A stretch of 64,000 nucleotides of DNA from Actinernus sp. WN-2022. Its lineage: Eukaryota; Cnidaria; Anthozoa; Actiniaria; Actinernidae. Positions within the stretch are counted from its first letter, which is position 1, and every line of letters begins with the position of its first letter. This document shows, piece by piece, positions 28,952 through 40,389 of this stretch. The position numbers and the translations under genes were made by a program. The notes under the pieces are model-generated. The model was given only the letters and a program-made list of their open reading frames with translations, did not search any database and was not told the origin of the DNA. The stretch covers positions 124,001 through 188,000 of the forward strand of contig JAOWCC010001593.1 of the NCBI GenBank assembly GCA_030867875.1, given 5' to 3'.

Positions 28952-30109
28952 TTAAAGGGGAAAAATCCCGGCCCCATGGAACATGCAGTTTTTCCTAGCG
29001 TGCGGGGCTCGGCTTGCCAAATTCCCAAGGTCTGGGAAACAGAAAGAAAATATAGAGTCAAAATTGTCCTTAACATAACTGTCTTTCGCTTTCTCACTGG
29101 ACCATCGTCCATGTCTTTTAAAAAGTCTATCTTGAATCCCTGCATTGGCGGCAGCCGTAGTACCTCCTGCTCTAAGACTGTGGGTACTGATGTTAGTAAC
29201 GTCTGTAATTCCTCTAAAGGCATCCTTGATAAGTTCCCTCATTCTCGTATAGCTAAGGCCTTGATCCCGTAACCTGAATGAATTCTCAGCAGCGATGTAC
29301 CTCTCTAGAGCTTTGATCGGGCAGGTATCTCGGTAGGTCCTTGCATGATAATGGCGATCCAAGCCCCATCGCGCATCTGGTCTGTTTTTGAGGATTCTAT
29401 GAAAATAGATAAATAAGAAGAGAATATCTTATTAACATCACATGATTTAATCTGACACAAGTCGTTAGATCTGAGGAATCCAGCAAAGCCAATGAGACAA
29501 ATAGCGACTATTCTCAAATCTGATAAGGAGGAATGATCTGAAATCTTAGCCTGAACTAAAGCTTTCAACATATCCGCTGTCACTGGATCTTTCTTCAAAC
29601 TCGGCCTTCCCAGAAGTCTTTGTGCTGCAGCAAGCATAGCCGTCACCAGAGGGTGGTCTGACATCTTCTGCAAGCCCGCCATATGATGAGCCCAGTCGAT
29701 ACTGCGTTTTTGATAGGGGCTGGAGTACTCGCAGAGTTGACGAGGCACTGTAAATAAACCGCCACTAAGAAAGGACTGGCCGGAATGTGGCACGCACAGT
29801 TTGAAGAAGCTCAAGATTTCCAGCGTTTGTAACCTCCCATATATACGTGCGTATGGTACCATCTGCTTTAGATGAAAGAACCGATTGTTTAACCGAACTA
29901 CCAAGGGATCGTAAGTGATGCGGGAGCATCCTATCGAAGTCTGACCACATGTCCGACTTGAAAACATCTGAGAAAAAAATAAGAAACCAAAAGAAGAAAA
30001 CATTTATGAACATAAGAGTATTAACGCTGCCTTGTACACAAAAATACCCATAATCCAAGAGGGTATTAAGATAACAACAAAACATTTGAACCATAATGAG
30101 AATGATCAA
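28952..30109 (-). pseudogene. Degenerate tyrosine recombinase gene (DIRS/Crypton-type or domesticated)
   Basis: Read leftward, an N-terminal helical part ('LSSKADGTIRTY', about 29,850) is followed in other frames by 'GFLRSNDLC' (arm with the first catalytic Arg, about 29,480). The C-terminal catalytic part is 'STHSLRAGGTTAAANAG' (H-x-L-R, about 29,190), 'GRWSS' and 'DSYVKDN' (probable nucleophile Tyr). The parts lie in at least three frames: changes near 29,800 and 29,345 look like frameshifts. A CTCAG before ATGTTTTCAAG at about 29,970 could be a splice acceptor. The enzyme family cuts and rejoins DNA through a Tyr-DNA bond. No reverse transcriptase is adjacent. Inactive as it stands. Confidence 0.7.
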
Positions 30110-30190
30110 TTAAAAACACTAAACGTCTAAAAATAAAAATAAACGTCAATTTAATAAAAAACTAAATCTTAAAGGTAACTAACTTCCCCG

Positions 30191-30285
30191 GGGCACAGAT
30201 AGTCCCTAAATTTCAACGGGCACAGATAGTCCCTAAATTTCAACGGGCACAGATAGTCCCTAAATTTCAACGGACACAGATAGGT
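30191..30285. repeat. 27-bp tandem repeat, three full units and one partial
   Basis: Units GGGCACAGATAGTCCCTAAA(TTTCAAC) start at 30,191, 30,218 and 30,245, with a diverged fourth at 30,272. The period is divisible by three, so the minus-strand ORF shows a 9-residue repeat; that ORF is not taken as a gene. Confidence 0.85.
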
Positions 30286-31180
30286 TTCCTCCGTCAAGAT
30301 CCCTCCGTCAAAGGTCCCTAAAGGGAAAAATAATAAATAAATAAATAAATAAAAAGAAGTAAAATGCAAAACAACCTGAAAAGCGAGAAAAAATAAACAA
30401 AATATATCATATATAAAATATTAAGGACTAGTATCTATATATAAACTTTAGCTGGTTGATGCGAGGCCTTCCAGTTGTAGCACCAAGAGAACGAAAAAAC
30501 CTCAACAACCTTATAACTGACCTTCCCCTGTGAATTCCCTAGATAGGCATGCGGACCTCGCTGCGCTCGGTCCGTACGTCATTTCCTCGAGCCAAATATT
30601 TTCCTGTCCGGGCCTCCCACTCAGTCAATAAGTACTATTACTCCCTATTACTTATTAATATGTAATAGGTAATGCAATCCTCCGCATAATTAATATTCAG
30701 CCGCCATTTTGAATAGGTAATGATCCTCCGCCTTCCACCACCGCCTTCAATTCCACCCCCTTCCAGCACCGCAAACCGGATCAATACTACTTGTTAGTAG
30801 CACAATGTGGCGCTCGCGATGCATATTTTAATCGCACCGCTAGTATAAAAAACATGGTACAATTTCAAAAGACATTTACATATTATGTTGTCCGGGCCCT
30901 TTTTGCCTGACGCGGCCCATATTAATTAGACAAATTAAACTAAGAGAGGGATAATGCTGAAAGGGGTTAGGATCCTGGGAAGGAATAAGGAGATCGTGAA
31001 AGAAATTAAATTTATTTTTATGACTATCTTCATACGTGAGATTGCTTAGATTATTATTCGGTGTGGATTCAACCCACAGCATTAAATTTAATGTAACTGG
31101 GTTCAACCCATTTAATGTTTGCGAGTCGGCTGCATTCATAGAATATACTGAGTAATAAGACAACACAGAGCCATGCAGTA
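30286..31180. other. Host DNA without supported genes
   Basis: AT-rich with an AAAT/AATA simple run near 30,330 and several short ORFs; nothing supported. Confidence 0.3.
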
Positions 31181-31400
31181 TTGAATTTATTATTTACCTC
31201 TTACAACGGCCAAGCATTTAGTTATCAACTATGCTCATTCATCACAGCCAATCACAGTGCTTTTTGGATAAGCTATAATTGAACCACTGAGGAACAAAGC
31301 TAATATTTTGTGGATGTGCGGTTTATATGAAAAATTGATACATGCATGTCTTCATGGCTGTTAGAAGAATGGCACAGTCATTAATTGAGTAAGTCTTGCG
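31180..31400 (-). other. 3' flank shared by the cationic EF-hand paralogues
   Basis: The reverse complement of this stretch matches 49,265-49,500, downstream of exon 3 of the complete gene: TGTGCCATTCTTCTAACAGCC, GCACTGTG.TTGGCT, GTTGATAACTAAATG and TTGTAAGAGGTAA. This extends the paralogy past the stop codon and supports the orientation called for exons 3 and 2. Confidence 0.65.
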
Positions 31401-31497
31401 GCTTCACAGCAATCTCATCCCTTAAACCCCTCAGTTTAACCCTTATCACTGCATGCTTTTTAGTCAGTCTTTAGTGAAGTGTTGAATGGTCAACATT

Positions 31498-32240
31498 CTA
31501 ACACGTGGGTTTTAGCTTGAAGGGTGAGTCCTTGCTCGAGCTTCTGAACTCCTCACAAGTGATGGTTCCATCGCCTAGAACAGAAACCAAAAACAGAACT
31601 AAACACACGTAGCATGTCAAAAAAAATAAAAAGAACATGCAACTCTTGCAAGACCAGAGAATTTGATCCTTAAGAGGCAGTAGGCTTGGGTGTGATTGAA
31701 GCATTAGGCATGGATCCAAAAACGGGTTTTACTCTAAGCTTAATCAGGATTTAGCTGTGCACTCTGGCATCGACAATGGGCAAAAAAGAGTGAGAGGAGT
31801 AAAAAGTGGCTATACGCACTGCTCTTCTTTAGACCCTTCAGACGGAGAACTTTTCATCCGCCGAATTAACCTAATCCAAATAAGCTAAATCTATTGATAT
31901 TGTATTAGCATTAGATTCGGCGCATGAAAAGTTCCGCGGTCGTCTGAAACGGGACTTAGAGTGATGATAAAACCCATAAGCAGATTAGTTTCATTTCTCA
32001 CTTTCATTAGACGATAAGAATGTTCCGTTCCAGATGATACATATTTACAAAATAGAGAAGGGCACTGATTAATTAAGACTAACCATTTTTGTCCAGGTCT
32101 TCGAAGACGTTTCTTGCTGAAGTGTCCTCCATCTTCAGACCAACACGCAACTCATCGAAGGAGATTCTGGAGTCCTTGTTGGTGTCGTAGTCGGACAGTT
32201 TGTATGGAATGTTGATGTGGTGTGGCTTCGAGGAGTCCGA
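31498..32240 (-). pseudogene. Exons 2 and 3 of a cationic EF-hand peptide paralogue, inverted and without exon 1
   Basis: Exon 2 is 32,240-32,084 and exon 3 is 31,574-31,498, both on the minus strand. Exon 2 has an acceptor (AAAGTAG before TCGGAC) and a donor ATG|GTTAGT. Exon 3 starts after TTCTAG. The junction phase matches the complete gene. Exon 2 carries an EF-hand loop DTNKDSRISFDE; the second loop DKNGDGTITCEE spans the splice junction, as in the intact copy. The coding sequence ends 'KLKPTC'. Reading frames are intact, but no matching signal-peptide exon lies upstream on this strand (above 32,240). The piece therefore may be a non-functional remnant or rely on an unrecognised exon. Confidence 0.7.
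31831..31955. mobile_element. 125-bp MITE
   Basis: Inverted ends: CCCTTCAGACGGAGAACTTTTCATCCGCCGAA at the left pairs with TTCGGCGCATGAAAAGTTCC..GTCTGAAACGGG at the right. It lies within the intron of the inverted paralogue. A related end CCCGTTTCAGACGGCGAAATTTTCATG occurs at 40,398. Confidence 0.7.
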
Positions 32241-32511
32241 CTACTTTGACAGCCGTCAGTTTTGCTTCGACAATAAATGAAAATAAGTAAACATTAGATA
32301 ATTAGCTGTACATTTGTTTTTTTTAGATTTCTGGTTGCATTTGAATGATATACATATCTCTAATGTTAATAATCTTGGACTGACTCACAGAATTCGTGAT
32401 ATATGGCTATAACTGTAGTCGAAACCAGAATCGAAACTGTAAGTAGGCCCGTAACCATGCATAGGGATGCGATTCGATGGGTATGCAATTTCAGTGATGG
32501 TCCCATTTAGG

Positions 32512-33008
32512 GAGTCTTTTGACAAAAGGCAATTACGTACCAAAACGCGGTACCTTTTAGGGCCGGGTGTCGTCTGTTTATTTGCAAGGAGATAATAGAT
32601 AAAGGAGATTACAGACCTAATGCTTAATTATATGGTGGTCCCTTTTAGAGTTCAAAATAAAAAAATCTGCCATTTATTATTTAAATGTTTGGGTCCCTTT
32701 TAGGGTTCATTTTTAGGGTCACGGCCGAGCACCCCTGTCAGGTCAGTAGGGAACAAAATTATATACAAAATAAATTTATATACGTTAGCTGTCTCTTTTT
32801 TGGCTGTTCAGAAAATGTTTACAAAAAGCACCGGCAGCGAGACAAAATGAATTTGTTCGCGTTTTCAATAAGAAGAGAAAAAATGAGTTCTCGTTGGCAT
32901 GTGCATATAGATGGTTTGCACTCAATCCCCAGAGATTCAAATGACAAAAGGCATGCATGGCGGCCATGTTGGTGTACAGAACAAAAGAAGCTAACGAAGA
33001 ATCGTACA
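32512..33008. mobile_element. MITE-like repeat, family R1, copy 2
   Basis: Same orientation as 18,541-18,990, with an extra about 55-bp block near 32,655-32,710. No transposase gene. The short ORFs inside both copies (about 75 aa) arise from shared sequence rather than constraint. Confidence 0.7.
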
Positions 33009-33295
33009 TTATCCTTCCTGCTTACTCCGTAGCATTAGTTAAGGTATGGAGAGTCACCCCTGACGAGCAAGCTCGCGGGGATAAGCCAATGAGTAAACAA
33101 GAAGGGTGGGATGGGAGGGGCGACTCTATCTTGCAGGCAACTTCGCGCCAACGGACACTTATGCATAATTAATGTACCTTAAATAATGCTATTGACGTCA
33201 TCCAGAAGGTTCATGAATATTAAATGAGTTTCAATAGTACATTATCCCTCCTGCTTACTCACTAGCATTAGTTAAGGAATGGAGAGTCACCCCTG
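33006..33295. repeat. ~55-bp direct repeat pair
   Basis: TACATTATCC(T/C)TCCTGCTTACTC..TAGCATTAGTTAAGG(T/A)ATGGAGAGTCACCCCTG is present at 33,007-33,062 and 33,239-33,294. The intervening 177 bp may be an insertion flanked by a long duplication. Confidence 0.7.
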
Positions 33296-33504
33296 TCCTC
33301 GCAGCTCCCCAGCACTAACACCTATTGGTGCATTAGCATTACCACAATAATCTGATCTCCCCAACCTTATCACTCCAACCTTATCATCCTATTCCCAACC
33401 TTACATTTCCTTATTTCTAATGTTCAAAATCCTTCCACGTCTTATCTAATGTCCTCATGAGTTCAATCATGAAAAACTTTGTCAATGTAGGGATTTGTTT
33501 CTTA

Positions 33505-34753
33505 TTAGAAAGCTTGTGAAAAACCGCACAGAGCGTTTTGTTTCCGATAAGCGTCGCCGAGTTCCAGGGGCAAGCTGGCCAAAATATCACTAGCTCCGTT
33601 TGGAGCCATGACCTGTAGTTTTATATAATATTGGGCCGAGGATGCCGTCTTCCAACCCACATGGTTCATTATTGAATTCATCTCTGCACCCGCTAAGGCC
33701 AACGAGATGGCACATCCACTCCGTAAATCGTGTAGTGTTATTCGTCTATGCTTGAACCTCTGCGGTAACTCTTGGGCGTAGGACGAAAGCCTGGCTTGAG
33801 CAGCAGACGAGTCAAATGGCCCAAGTAGAATTTCCCCACATGGACTGGTAGGCCTAAAAAGAAATCCTTGTCTGACGGAAACACCAAGGAGATCACACAT
33901 GCGTACATAAACCTCAACGGCCGCCACTGGACAAAGGGATGGGTCCTTATACCGCTTTAAGGCGAACATATTGGTCGTTCCATCGCGCAATGACTTAGTG
34001 AGCGTGTGATTAAAAAGGGGGGCTCCTTTGTTGGGGAAAAAGAGAATTTCAGCTGTTTTTGTTCGTCCTAAATCCCCCGCTTTGTCAGCGGCAAATAATT
34101 CAATTTTAAAGAACGCTTGATCTCTCGTGAGAATAAATAACTGGGTTGACGAATTCGTCGTACGCTTCAGGCGTTTTAGTATTTCCCCAGAAATCGCAGC
34201 TAAATCCACAATAAACAACGGCTCAACTTGAGTGGGGATCGAGTGTTTTGGATTGCAATTGCTCTTCTCGAATCGCTGATAAGTAATTCTTTACTTTCAC
34301 AGAAGCTGCCGGGTTTCCATATCCCGGCAGTGAGGCGTCATCGAGTGCTCTACCCCACCTAGAAAAAATAGCCCTTAACTTTCCTAATGTTGAATCAACC
34401 GTACCAAAGGCTAGACGTTCTGGGCAAGAACAGGAATAATTCTTCTTATCCCCGAAGAACGGGCGGTCATCTTTATGAACAATAGTTTTCCCAAATCTGT
34501 CTTTCCAGATAAGGAAATTAATCACGTCATCTGGAGTTGCTGATGTGACATCCTTGGGAGGGGATGATCTCGACAAGAAGGCAGCCAATTCATTCTTTAA
34601 AGACGAATTTTGTTTTGAATACGGAGTAGAACTTGCTCGCCTATTCAAAACTTGCCTTCGCTCCATAATATCGTTCCAGTTGATAGTGGCTTTTAGGGAT
34701 GGTGGAGACACTTGAGACTCTGCCCGCCGTCTGTATCCACGCAACGCTGGCAA
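33505..34753 (-). pseudogene. Tyrosine recombinase of a DIRS-like retrotransposon, frameshifted
   Basis: Two abutting frames: 34,753-34,223 (N-terminal helical DNA-binding part, 'STLGKLRAIFSRWGR') and 34,218-33,505 (catalytic part). Catalytic features in the second: 'RITLHDLRSG' (H-x-x-R), 'NHVGWKTASSAQYYI' (H/W followed by the nucleophile Tyr). This class integrates retrotransposon circles without a DDE integrase. The break near 34,220 is a one-frame change with a stop, so the gene is inactive as read. Its 5' end overlaps the reverse transcriptase/RNase H frame, as in DIRS elements. Confidence 0.8.
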
Positions 34754-36225
34754 TAGTGGAAATCCCTGTCGTCAGGGTAGGTACATTCTGGGCAAGACAC
34801 CGAGGCAACGAACATCCTTGGAACCAGAAGTAACGGTAACATTTCCTTCACATTTATATGTTTATTCAGTAAGTCGTCAGTCCAGTAATCACCCATCTCT
34901 AGGTCTCCTGACTCTAAATGGACGGTAGCTGCCCATCGGAACGCCGAAGCGTCAGTCGACATACGGAGAAAAACATGCCTTTCTTGCCTCCAGGGAATAC
35001 AACTATCCCAATGATCCAGGAATCTCCAAAACTCGATTTCTTGTCTCAAGTCCGGAGAGAGGATCACTTCAGCCCCACGTCCTGCTTTCCCGATTGCTGC
35101 AGCCATTTCCCTAATATAAAACTTTGCACCAGGGAAAGCCAAGGAAAAAGACATACACTTGCCCATCAGCCTTTGAATTGATTTTAAAGGCGCAGATGTC
35201 TTATACGTAAGAATCATCTCTCGCAGTTCTGCAAATTTTTGCCGTTTTCCACTTGGAACCAAAAAAGCCTGCTTGTGCGAATCAATAAGCAACCCTAAGA
35301 ATACTAGCTGCTTTATTGGTAATAAAATGCACTTGTTTAATCCGAGAAAATATCCCAGATTGATCAAAACCATGCAGACCACATATAACGCCGCCTCAGC
35401 TACCTCGCGACTGAATTGTTCACCGCGATGTTCAATGGCACGTGACCAATAACCCTCATTGCTAAAGACCTCGCCAATTAATCGGTCATTAATGTAGAGG
35501 GAACAAGTAATACCAAGTTCCCTGAAAAAATTGGTTGGGCCAAGGCCAACTGTTTGATACACATAAGGTGAATTTTTCCAGCCAAACGGGAGTGTAGTAC
35601 CGACAAGCCGCCACCCCTGCCATTCAATCCCAAAGTACTCTTGTGAATCAACTGACAAAAGAATATGATCGTATCCCGACTTGTCATCGATGTTAGATAA
35701 ATGTGAGTCCGGGTAGACAAAACGAGGGACAGATGTCAGGGTGTCTATCCCCTGGTTCAAAAATCTGGCGTCCACGCACAGCCTTGCATGGTTTGTTAGG
35801 CTCTACCGTTAAAGGAAGAACCAGCCAAGGGGAGTTACTTCGCCGACTCTACCCCAGACGCGCACCGCCCCGGTACCCACCCGTTGGAGTAATGTTTTAG
35901 TAATAAATTCCGAGAATGTTGCGAATGACGGGTGGTTTACGGAGGGGAAGATGAATCGTACTTTGAATCGTACTTTGAACCCTTGAACGCCCCTTTAAAT
36001 GACTTCATAAAAGACCAAAATTAATGTCTACCCCGTTTATAGCCATTCCAAGACTTGATCTTTATATGGACCATCGGCCAAGATAGTCCCCCACATTTTG
36101 ATATGTTGATGAATCTCACCGGCTTTGAAAGAGGCAGGGTCTCTAAAAGCGATCTGGTTGAGATTTCCCTTTTCTCCTCTGACTACCCTTGTTAACTTCG
36201 CGAGCACATTTTCTGGACCAGTCAT
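34693..36225 (-). pseudogene. Reverse transcriptase-RNase H of a DIRS-like retrotransposon, degenerate
   Basis: The main frame 35,775-34,693 (360 aa) shows 'NIDDKSGYDHILL' (motif A region), 'TLPFGWKNSPYVYQ', 'YINDRLIGE' at the active-site position (normally Tyr-x-Asp-Asp, here N-D), and 'MSTDASAFRWAAT' (RNase H-like Asp). Another frame at 36,225-36,037 ('FRDPASFKAGEIHQHIKMW') fits the region before the catalytic core. Frame breaks between 35,775 and 36,037 indicate decay. Strand and order (gag at about 37 kb, this, recombinase) match one minus-strand element. Confidence 0.8.
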
Positions 36226-36670
36226 TTTCCCAAGCTCGGGTTTCCGTCTACTGACAACCAGTTAATTCTCTTCTCCTCGATTTTCCTCTTTGATTCCAGG
36301 GGATTAAAGATCCCATATTCATTGATATCGCCAAGGGAGAACTAGAGAATAGAAATAGAAAATCGAGATGAGCCAAACTAACCCAAGCCCAGGAAAAATG
36401 ACCACCGTAGCTCGCTAAAGCGGGCTCAAGGGAATGTCCTATAGGACAATACACTTGTGAGGTCACTTCCCTACACTCGAATCAGTTATAATTACCTTGC
36501 CACCAAGATTAAGCAAGAAAAGAAACGAGTATTAAGCGAATCCATATCGAAAATGTCTTTATTATAAATAAATACACACAACGAAAAACGTTATAATAAT
36601 AATAATAATAATCATAATAATTAGTTTATTCACGCCTCTTGCAATGTATATTGAATTACAGGCTGATTTT

Positions 36671-36805
36671 TTTAACTTATATCATATAGTACGTATTTAT
36701 TTATTTATATAATCAGTATCCCATTATTATAAGTGTAATACACTTATAATAATGGGATACTTATTATATAAATAAATAAATACGTACTATATGATATAAG
36801 TTAAA
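36671..36805. repeat. 135-bp AT-rich palindrome inserted in the DIRS element
   Basis: The arms of about 65 bp run TTTAACTTATATCATATAGT...CCCATTATTATAAGTGT and its complement, nearly perfect, with a 3-base loop at about 36,738. It separates the gag-like frame from the reverse transcriptase. Confidence 0.85.
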
Positions 36806-36996
36806 TTTAGATACCTTGGAATTTCACAGTTACGAAATTGCTAAAACGGTCAGTTTTAGTGGCCATTGGGTAACTGCCTTTGCCCGATCTCAGCGAGTAC
36901 TGCGCCAATGAGTTTATTACTCTGTTATGTATTAGGGGGTAGATGGTTCCCGCTTATAAGGCTGCATGAATGCCCCCTCAACAAGAATCAACTTTT

Positions 36997-37540
36997 TCAC
37001 ACCAGGGAGGTAAATTTAAGTTCCTTGAGCATACTTAATAACGTTTTTTTAGGACATGAACGGGCAAAGTGTTCTTCTTGGCTGCATACCGAGTAACATC
37101 TCAAGTTCCTGGTGTTTTGTGCCCTTCCATCGCCTCTACGGCCACGGTAACTGTAAGGAGCTGTCCTCGCCCACCCAGCAGGCGCTTCGCTGAGAGAAGT
37201 CTGGCCTTTCACAGCCTTTATAGATGGCCTTCGCCACTTCCGCCTCTTCTTTAGATGCCACCAACTTGATGAAGACACTTTGCAGTACGGGGTTGGTAAC
37301 CAAAGGACGACATTGTCGCAGAATCACCGAGTATCTCATTGCCCTTTCGTCGTTGGCTCTCTGCGCTGTATGAACTACTTCTTCTAACGCAGCCACTGCC
37401 GCGTAGGCGTCAAACAGGGCGGAGGGACGGCCAATTAGAGTTTGTAGAGCAATTATGGCACTGTCGACCGAGTGCGCACTCGCACGCTTTTTCAATTCAT
37501 CCAGCTCTTTACGAAGCTCTTCGATCTGAGCGCACAAAAT
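36997..37540 (-). pseudogene. Gag-like frames of the DIRS-like element
   Basis: Frame 37,537-37,136 (133 aa) begins with a coiled coil ('IEELRKELDELKKRA') and continues as an Ala-rich helical segment. Frame 37,278-36,997 ends with 'CYSVCSQEEHFARSCPKK', a degenerate C-x3-C-x4-H-x4-C zinc knuckle. The two overlap in different frames, so at least one frameshift is present. This is gag of the element whose pol genes follow to the left. Confidence 0.6.
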
Positions 37541-38100
37541 TTGGGGAAATATATTAGAAACAGAAAAAACAAAAACATATTAAAAGCTCTAGACTTGAAA
37601 TACAAAAAAACGCTTTCTCTAGAATTGGAGCAAAACTATGGAATGAGATACCAGGTTATCTCAGAAATCTTCCAAAAAAAAGCATTTCAGTAAAATAGAA
37701 CTTAAGAAAATACTAGTTAATATCCTCAAATTAGAAGATACATATATATTGATACATCCATGATTATTTCAAAAGTAAAATCATTCAAATAAAATTTGCT
37801 GATTTCACAGTTGTTATTTCTATAAATTAACGTTTATATATAGGTCTATTAACATAAGTCACCACCTTGTCTTTTGTCTCTTTATAATTTATAATTACTT
37901 TTTCTTCTCTCTTTTTTTTTCTTCCTCCATTACTTGTAAAACGTAACTAATTCTTTTAAACTGTAATTAGTTATTTACTTATATAAGACTCGGCCCGCCT
38001 AGATTAGCTTTAAGCTACCTGCGGGTCAGTCAGATTGTAAATTACACTATTAGAATAGAAAAATAAAATGTGTGTAAACAAAATATATATATATCTTGAT
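37541..38100. other. AT-rich stretch, no supported gene
   Basis: A TATATATATA run ends at about 38,094 next to the minisatellite. Short ORFs only. Confidence 0.3.
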
Positions 38101-38104
38101 GGCC

Positions 38105-38455
38105 CTTAATAGACCCTTCACTCAACATAGACCCTTAACTTGGCCTAGACCGTTAACTCGGTCTAGACCCTTGACTCGGCATAGACCCTTCACTCGGCAT
38201 AGACCCTTACCTCGGCCTTAGCCTTTGGCTCGGCCTAGACCCTTGACTCGGCCTTAGCCCTTGACTCGGCCTAGACCCTTAACTCGGCCTAGACCCTTGA
38301 CTCGGCCTTCACTCGGCATAGACCCTTACCTCGGCCTTAGCCCTTGGCCCGGCATAGACCCTTGACTCGGCCTTAGCCCTTGACTCGGCATCGATCTTGA
38401 CTCAACCCAAAACCCTTGACTCAACCTAGACCGTTGACTCAGCCCAGACCATTAA
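38105..38455. repeat. Minisatellite of ~17-bp units (CTCGGCCTAGACCCTTGA)
   Basis: About 20 degenerate units alternating TAGACCCTT and TTAGCCCTT cores with CTCGGC(C/A) joiners. The 5' and 3' units are the most diverged. Confidence 0.9.
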
Positions 38456-39079
38456 AGCGGCAAATAAACTAACCCCGTAATCGAAAATAAAACCTATAAA
38501 ACGAAAAACCTTCTAATCACAATTACCAAAGCAGTCCTGAATTGACACGTCAAAACCAAAAGCTTCGTGCGGCGACTATGATGATTGAAGTGCTGCTAAA
38601 ATAAGCACGCCGAAACCCACTAATGCATTTTTAAATCATATGACCATATTTTTTGTAGATCAAACCGCAAAACAGCAAGAACAAATTGTGATTTCCGGCC
38701 CGCTCACGCCATACACGTCCGGCCCTCATCACGTGACTTTTGTAAATGGTTTTGAAAGGAAAGCATGCGCGGGGCCGTACGGGTAATATGATAATGAATA
38801 ATATTAATAAGTTATTAGGGTTTGGACAAGTCTGAACAAGCCTATTGTGTAGTGCATCACCCTCTGAGTTGTAAAATTATTTCTGTGGTAAAGAAATCAA
38901 TTATCTATCAGTTCTTCATTCCAAAGAATTACGCTTTTCAAGCTGAACAGCAGAACCCCCACATACAGAGCCCACTCAGAACCCCTACAGAACCTCTAAA
39001 ATGCCTTTATTATTTTCCTTACAGTTAATAACTCCGATAATTCTGAATTCAGAATATTTCTATACTTTAACAGTCACTG
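38456..39079. other. Host DNA without supported genes
   Basis: No repeat or ORF above background recognised. Confidence 0.3.
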
Positions 39080-39575
39080 ATAAATTACATCACTGAGTAT
39101 TACATGCATATTCCCTTTACTATTTGAATGTTTAACCTTATATTTACGTACTGATTATTTCTTTATCGGACTGAGCTTTAGATATATCTCTCAAATGCCG
39201 GATAAATTTCTTTCGATATATCTCTAAAATGATAAATTCCTTATGTACCTCGGCGCGGCAATTTTGTTATTTGCAATAAGACAGCTCAGCTAAACCACAA
39301 CAGTAACGATGGTAGGTTTCCCAATATTCGAGCAGCAACCGCTGTAGAGAGTCACCAAAATGGAACGTAATTATGGTTTCGGCTCCATAGCTTTATTTGA
39401 GGCGACTACTGCTTTTGAGTGGCGAAAAATAGAATACGGATTGGGTTTCCTGTGTCGCGCATACAAGGCGATCAAGGGATTGGGAACGAGAAAGAGGAGG
39501 GGAGGAAGGGAGCTTCTTCAGGTCGCAACAAGACAGCGTCTTATATTGCAGGAAGTTGGTCTTTAGACTTTTTAG
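39080..39575. repeat. ~450-bp dispersed repeat, copy 2
   Basis: Matches 27,715-28,170 in the same orientation with small indels; see that entry for the shared blocks. Confidence 0.7.
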
Positions 39576-39659
39576 AATCATTCATATAAAAGGAATCCCA
39601 TATAAAAGCGACAGGAATGCTCGTCGGAAAATTTAAAAATAATCCAGAATCTCGTTGTG

Positions 39660-39800
39660 TGGGCGTGGCTAAAATTGGTTTTATCTCTAAGAGTACCAAT
39701 CTCAAAACACAAAATGACCTGAGTTGATCCAAGTAGAATTGACGATAACCAGAACTTTGGATGTTTCAAACTAAACACCTTAAGTGGTATCAAACTACGC
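39660..39800. repeat. Fragment related to the foldback-arm sequence
   Basis: GTGGCTAAAATTGGTTTTA, CAATCTCAAAACACAAAAT and GAGTTGATCCAAGTAGAATTGAC match the right arm of the 25,077-26,694 element (26,575-26,655). This looks like a partial, diverged copy. Confidence 0.6.
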
Positions 39801-39831
39801 ATTTGAACCCTTATAGTGCCTATAAACCTAT

Positions 39832-40262
39832 TTTTTTTATTTTAGATATCAATTCTACATCAAGTAAATAGTAGAATGGTACAATATATCTTGCTTTGAA
39901 TGCTGTGCCGCTGAGTTAATAAGGAGGTTTTAATATACAAAATGCTAATTACATGACGTCAGGGGAGGCACAATTATTATACAACATTTTGTGTTACAAT
40001 TAAACAATTTTTTCAAATTATCAGTGTTATACCCATGGTTGAAATAAAATGATGTTTAGTTAGAAATTTGTTTTCCTATATCATTAGAAACGCCCATTCA
40101 CAACCACTAAGAAGTGATTGCAGATATACCTCCCCTGACGTAATGTAATTAGCATTTTGGATATTAAAACCTCCTTAACTCAGCGGCACAGCATTCAAAG
40201 CAAAATATAGTTTACCATTCTACTATTCACTTGATTTAGAATTGATATCTAAAATTAAAATA
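39832..40262. mobile_element. ~430-bp MITE with ~130-bp inverted arms
   Basis: Left: TTTTAGATATCAATTCTACATCAAG...GCTGTGCCGCTGAGTTAATAAGGAGG...ATGACGTCAGGGGAGG. Right: CCTCCCCTGACGTAATG...CCTCCTTAACTCAGCGGCACAGC...GATTTAGAATTGATATCTAAAA. No ORF. Confidence 0.85.
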
Positions 40263-40389
40263 AATATTGTTCATAGGTACCTTAAAGGTATGAGGAGCAC
40301 CGCTCCCCCCGCCCCCCACCCCACGTTTCTAGCCAAGTACAATGAATAACTAGATCTGCTGCAGCTGGGAAGTTCAACACTGGTTTTAT

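Noticed and set aside
30191..30285. CRISPR-like short repeat array
   Set aside because: Units are head-to-tail with no spacers; a simple tandem repeat in an animal genome.
18753..33009. 75-aa ORFs at 18,753-18,986 and 32,785-33,009 with nearly the same protein
   Set aside because: Similarity comes from the R1 repeat; the frame has no conserved start context or known domain, and other R1 pieces lack it.
38105..38455. CRISPR or telomere-like array
   Set aside because: No unique spacers and a degenerate 17-bp unit; minisatellite.
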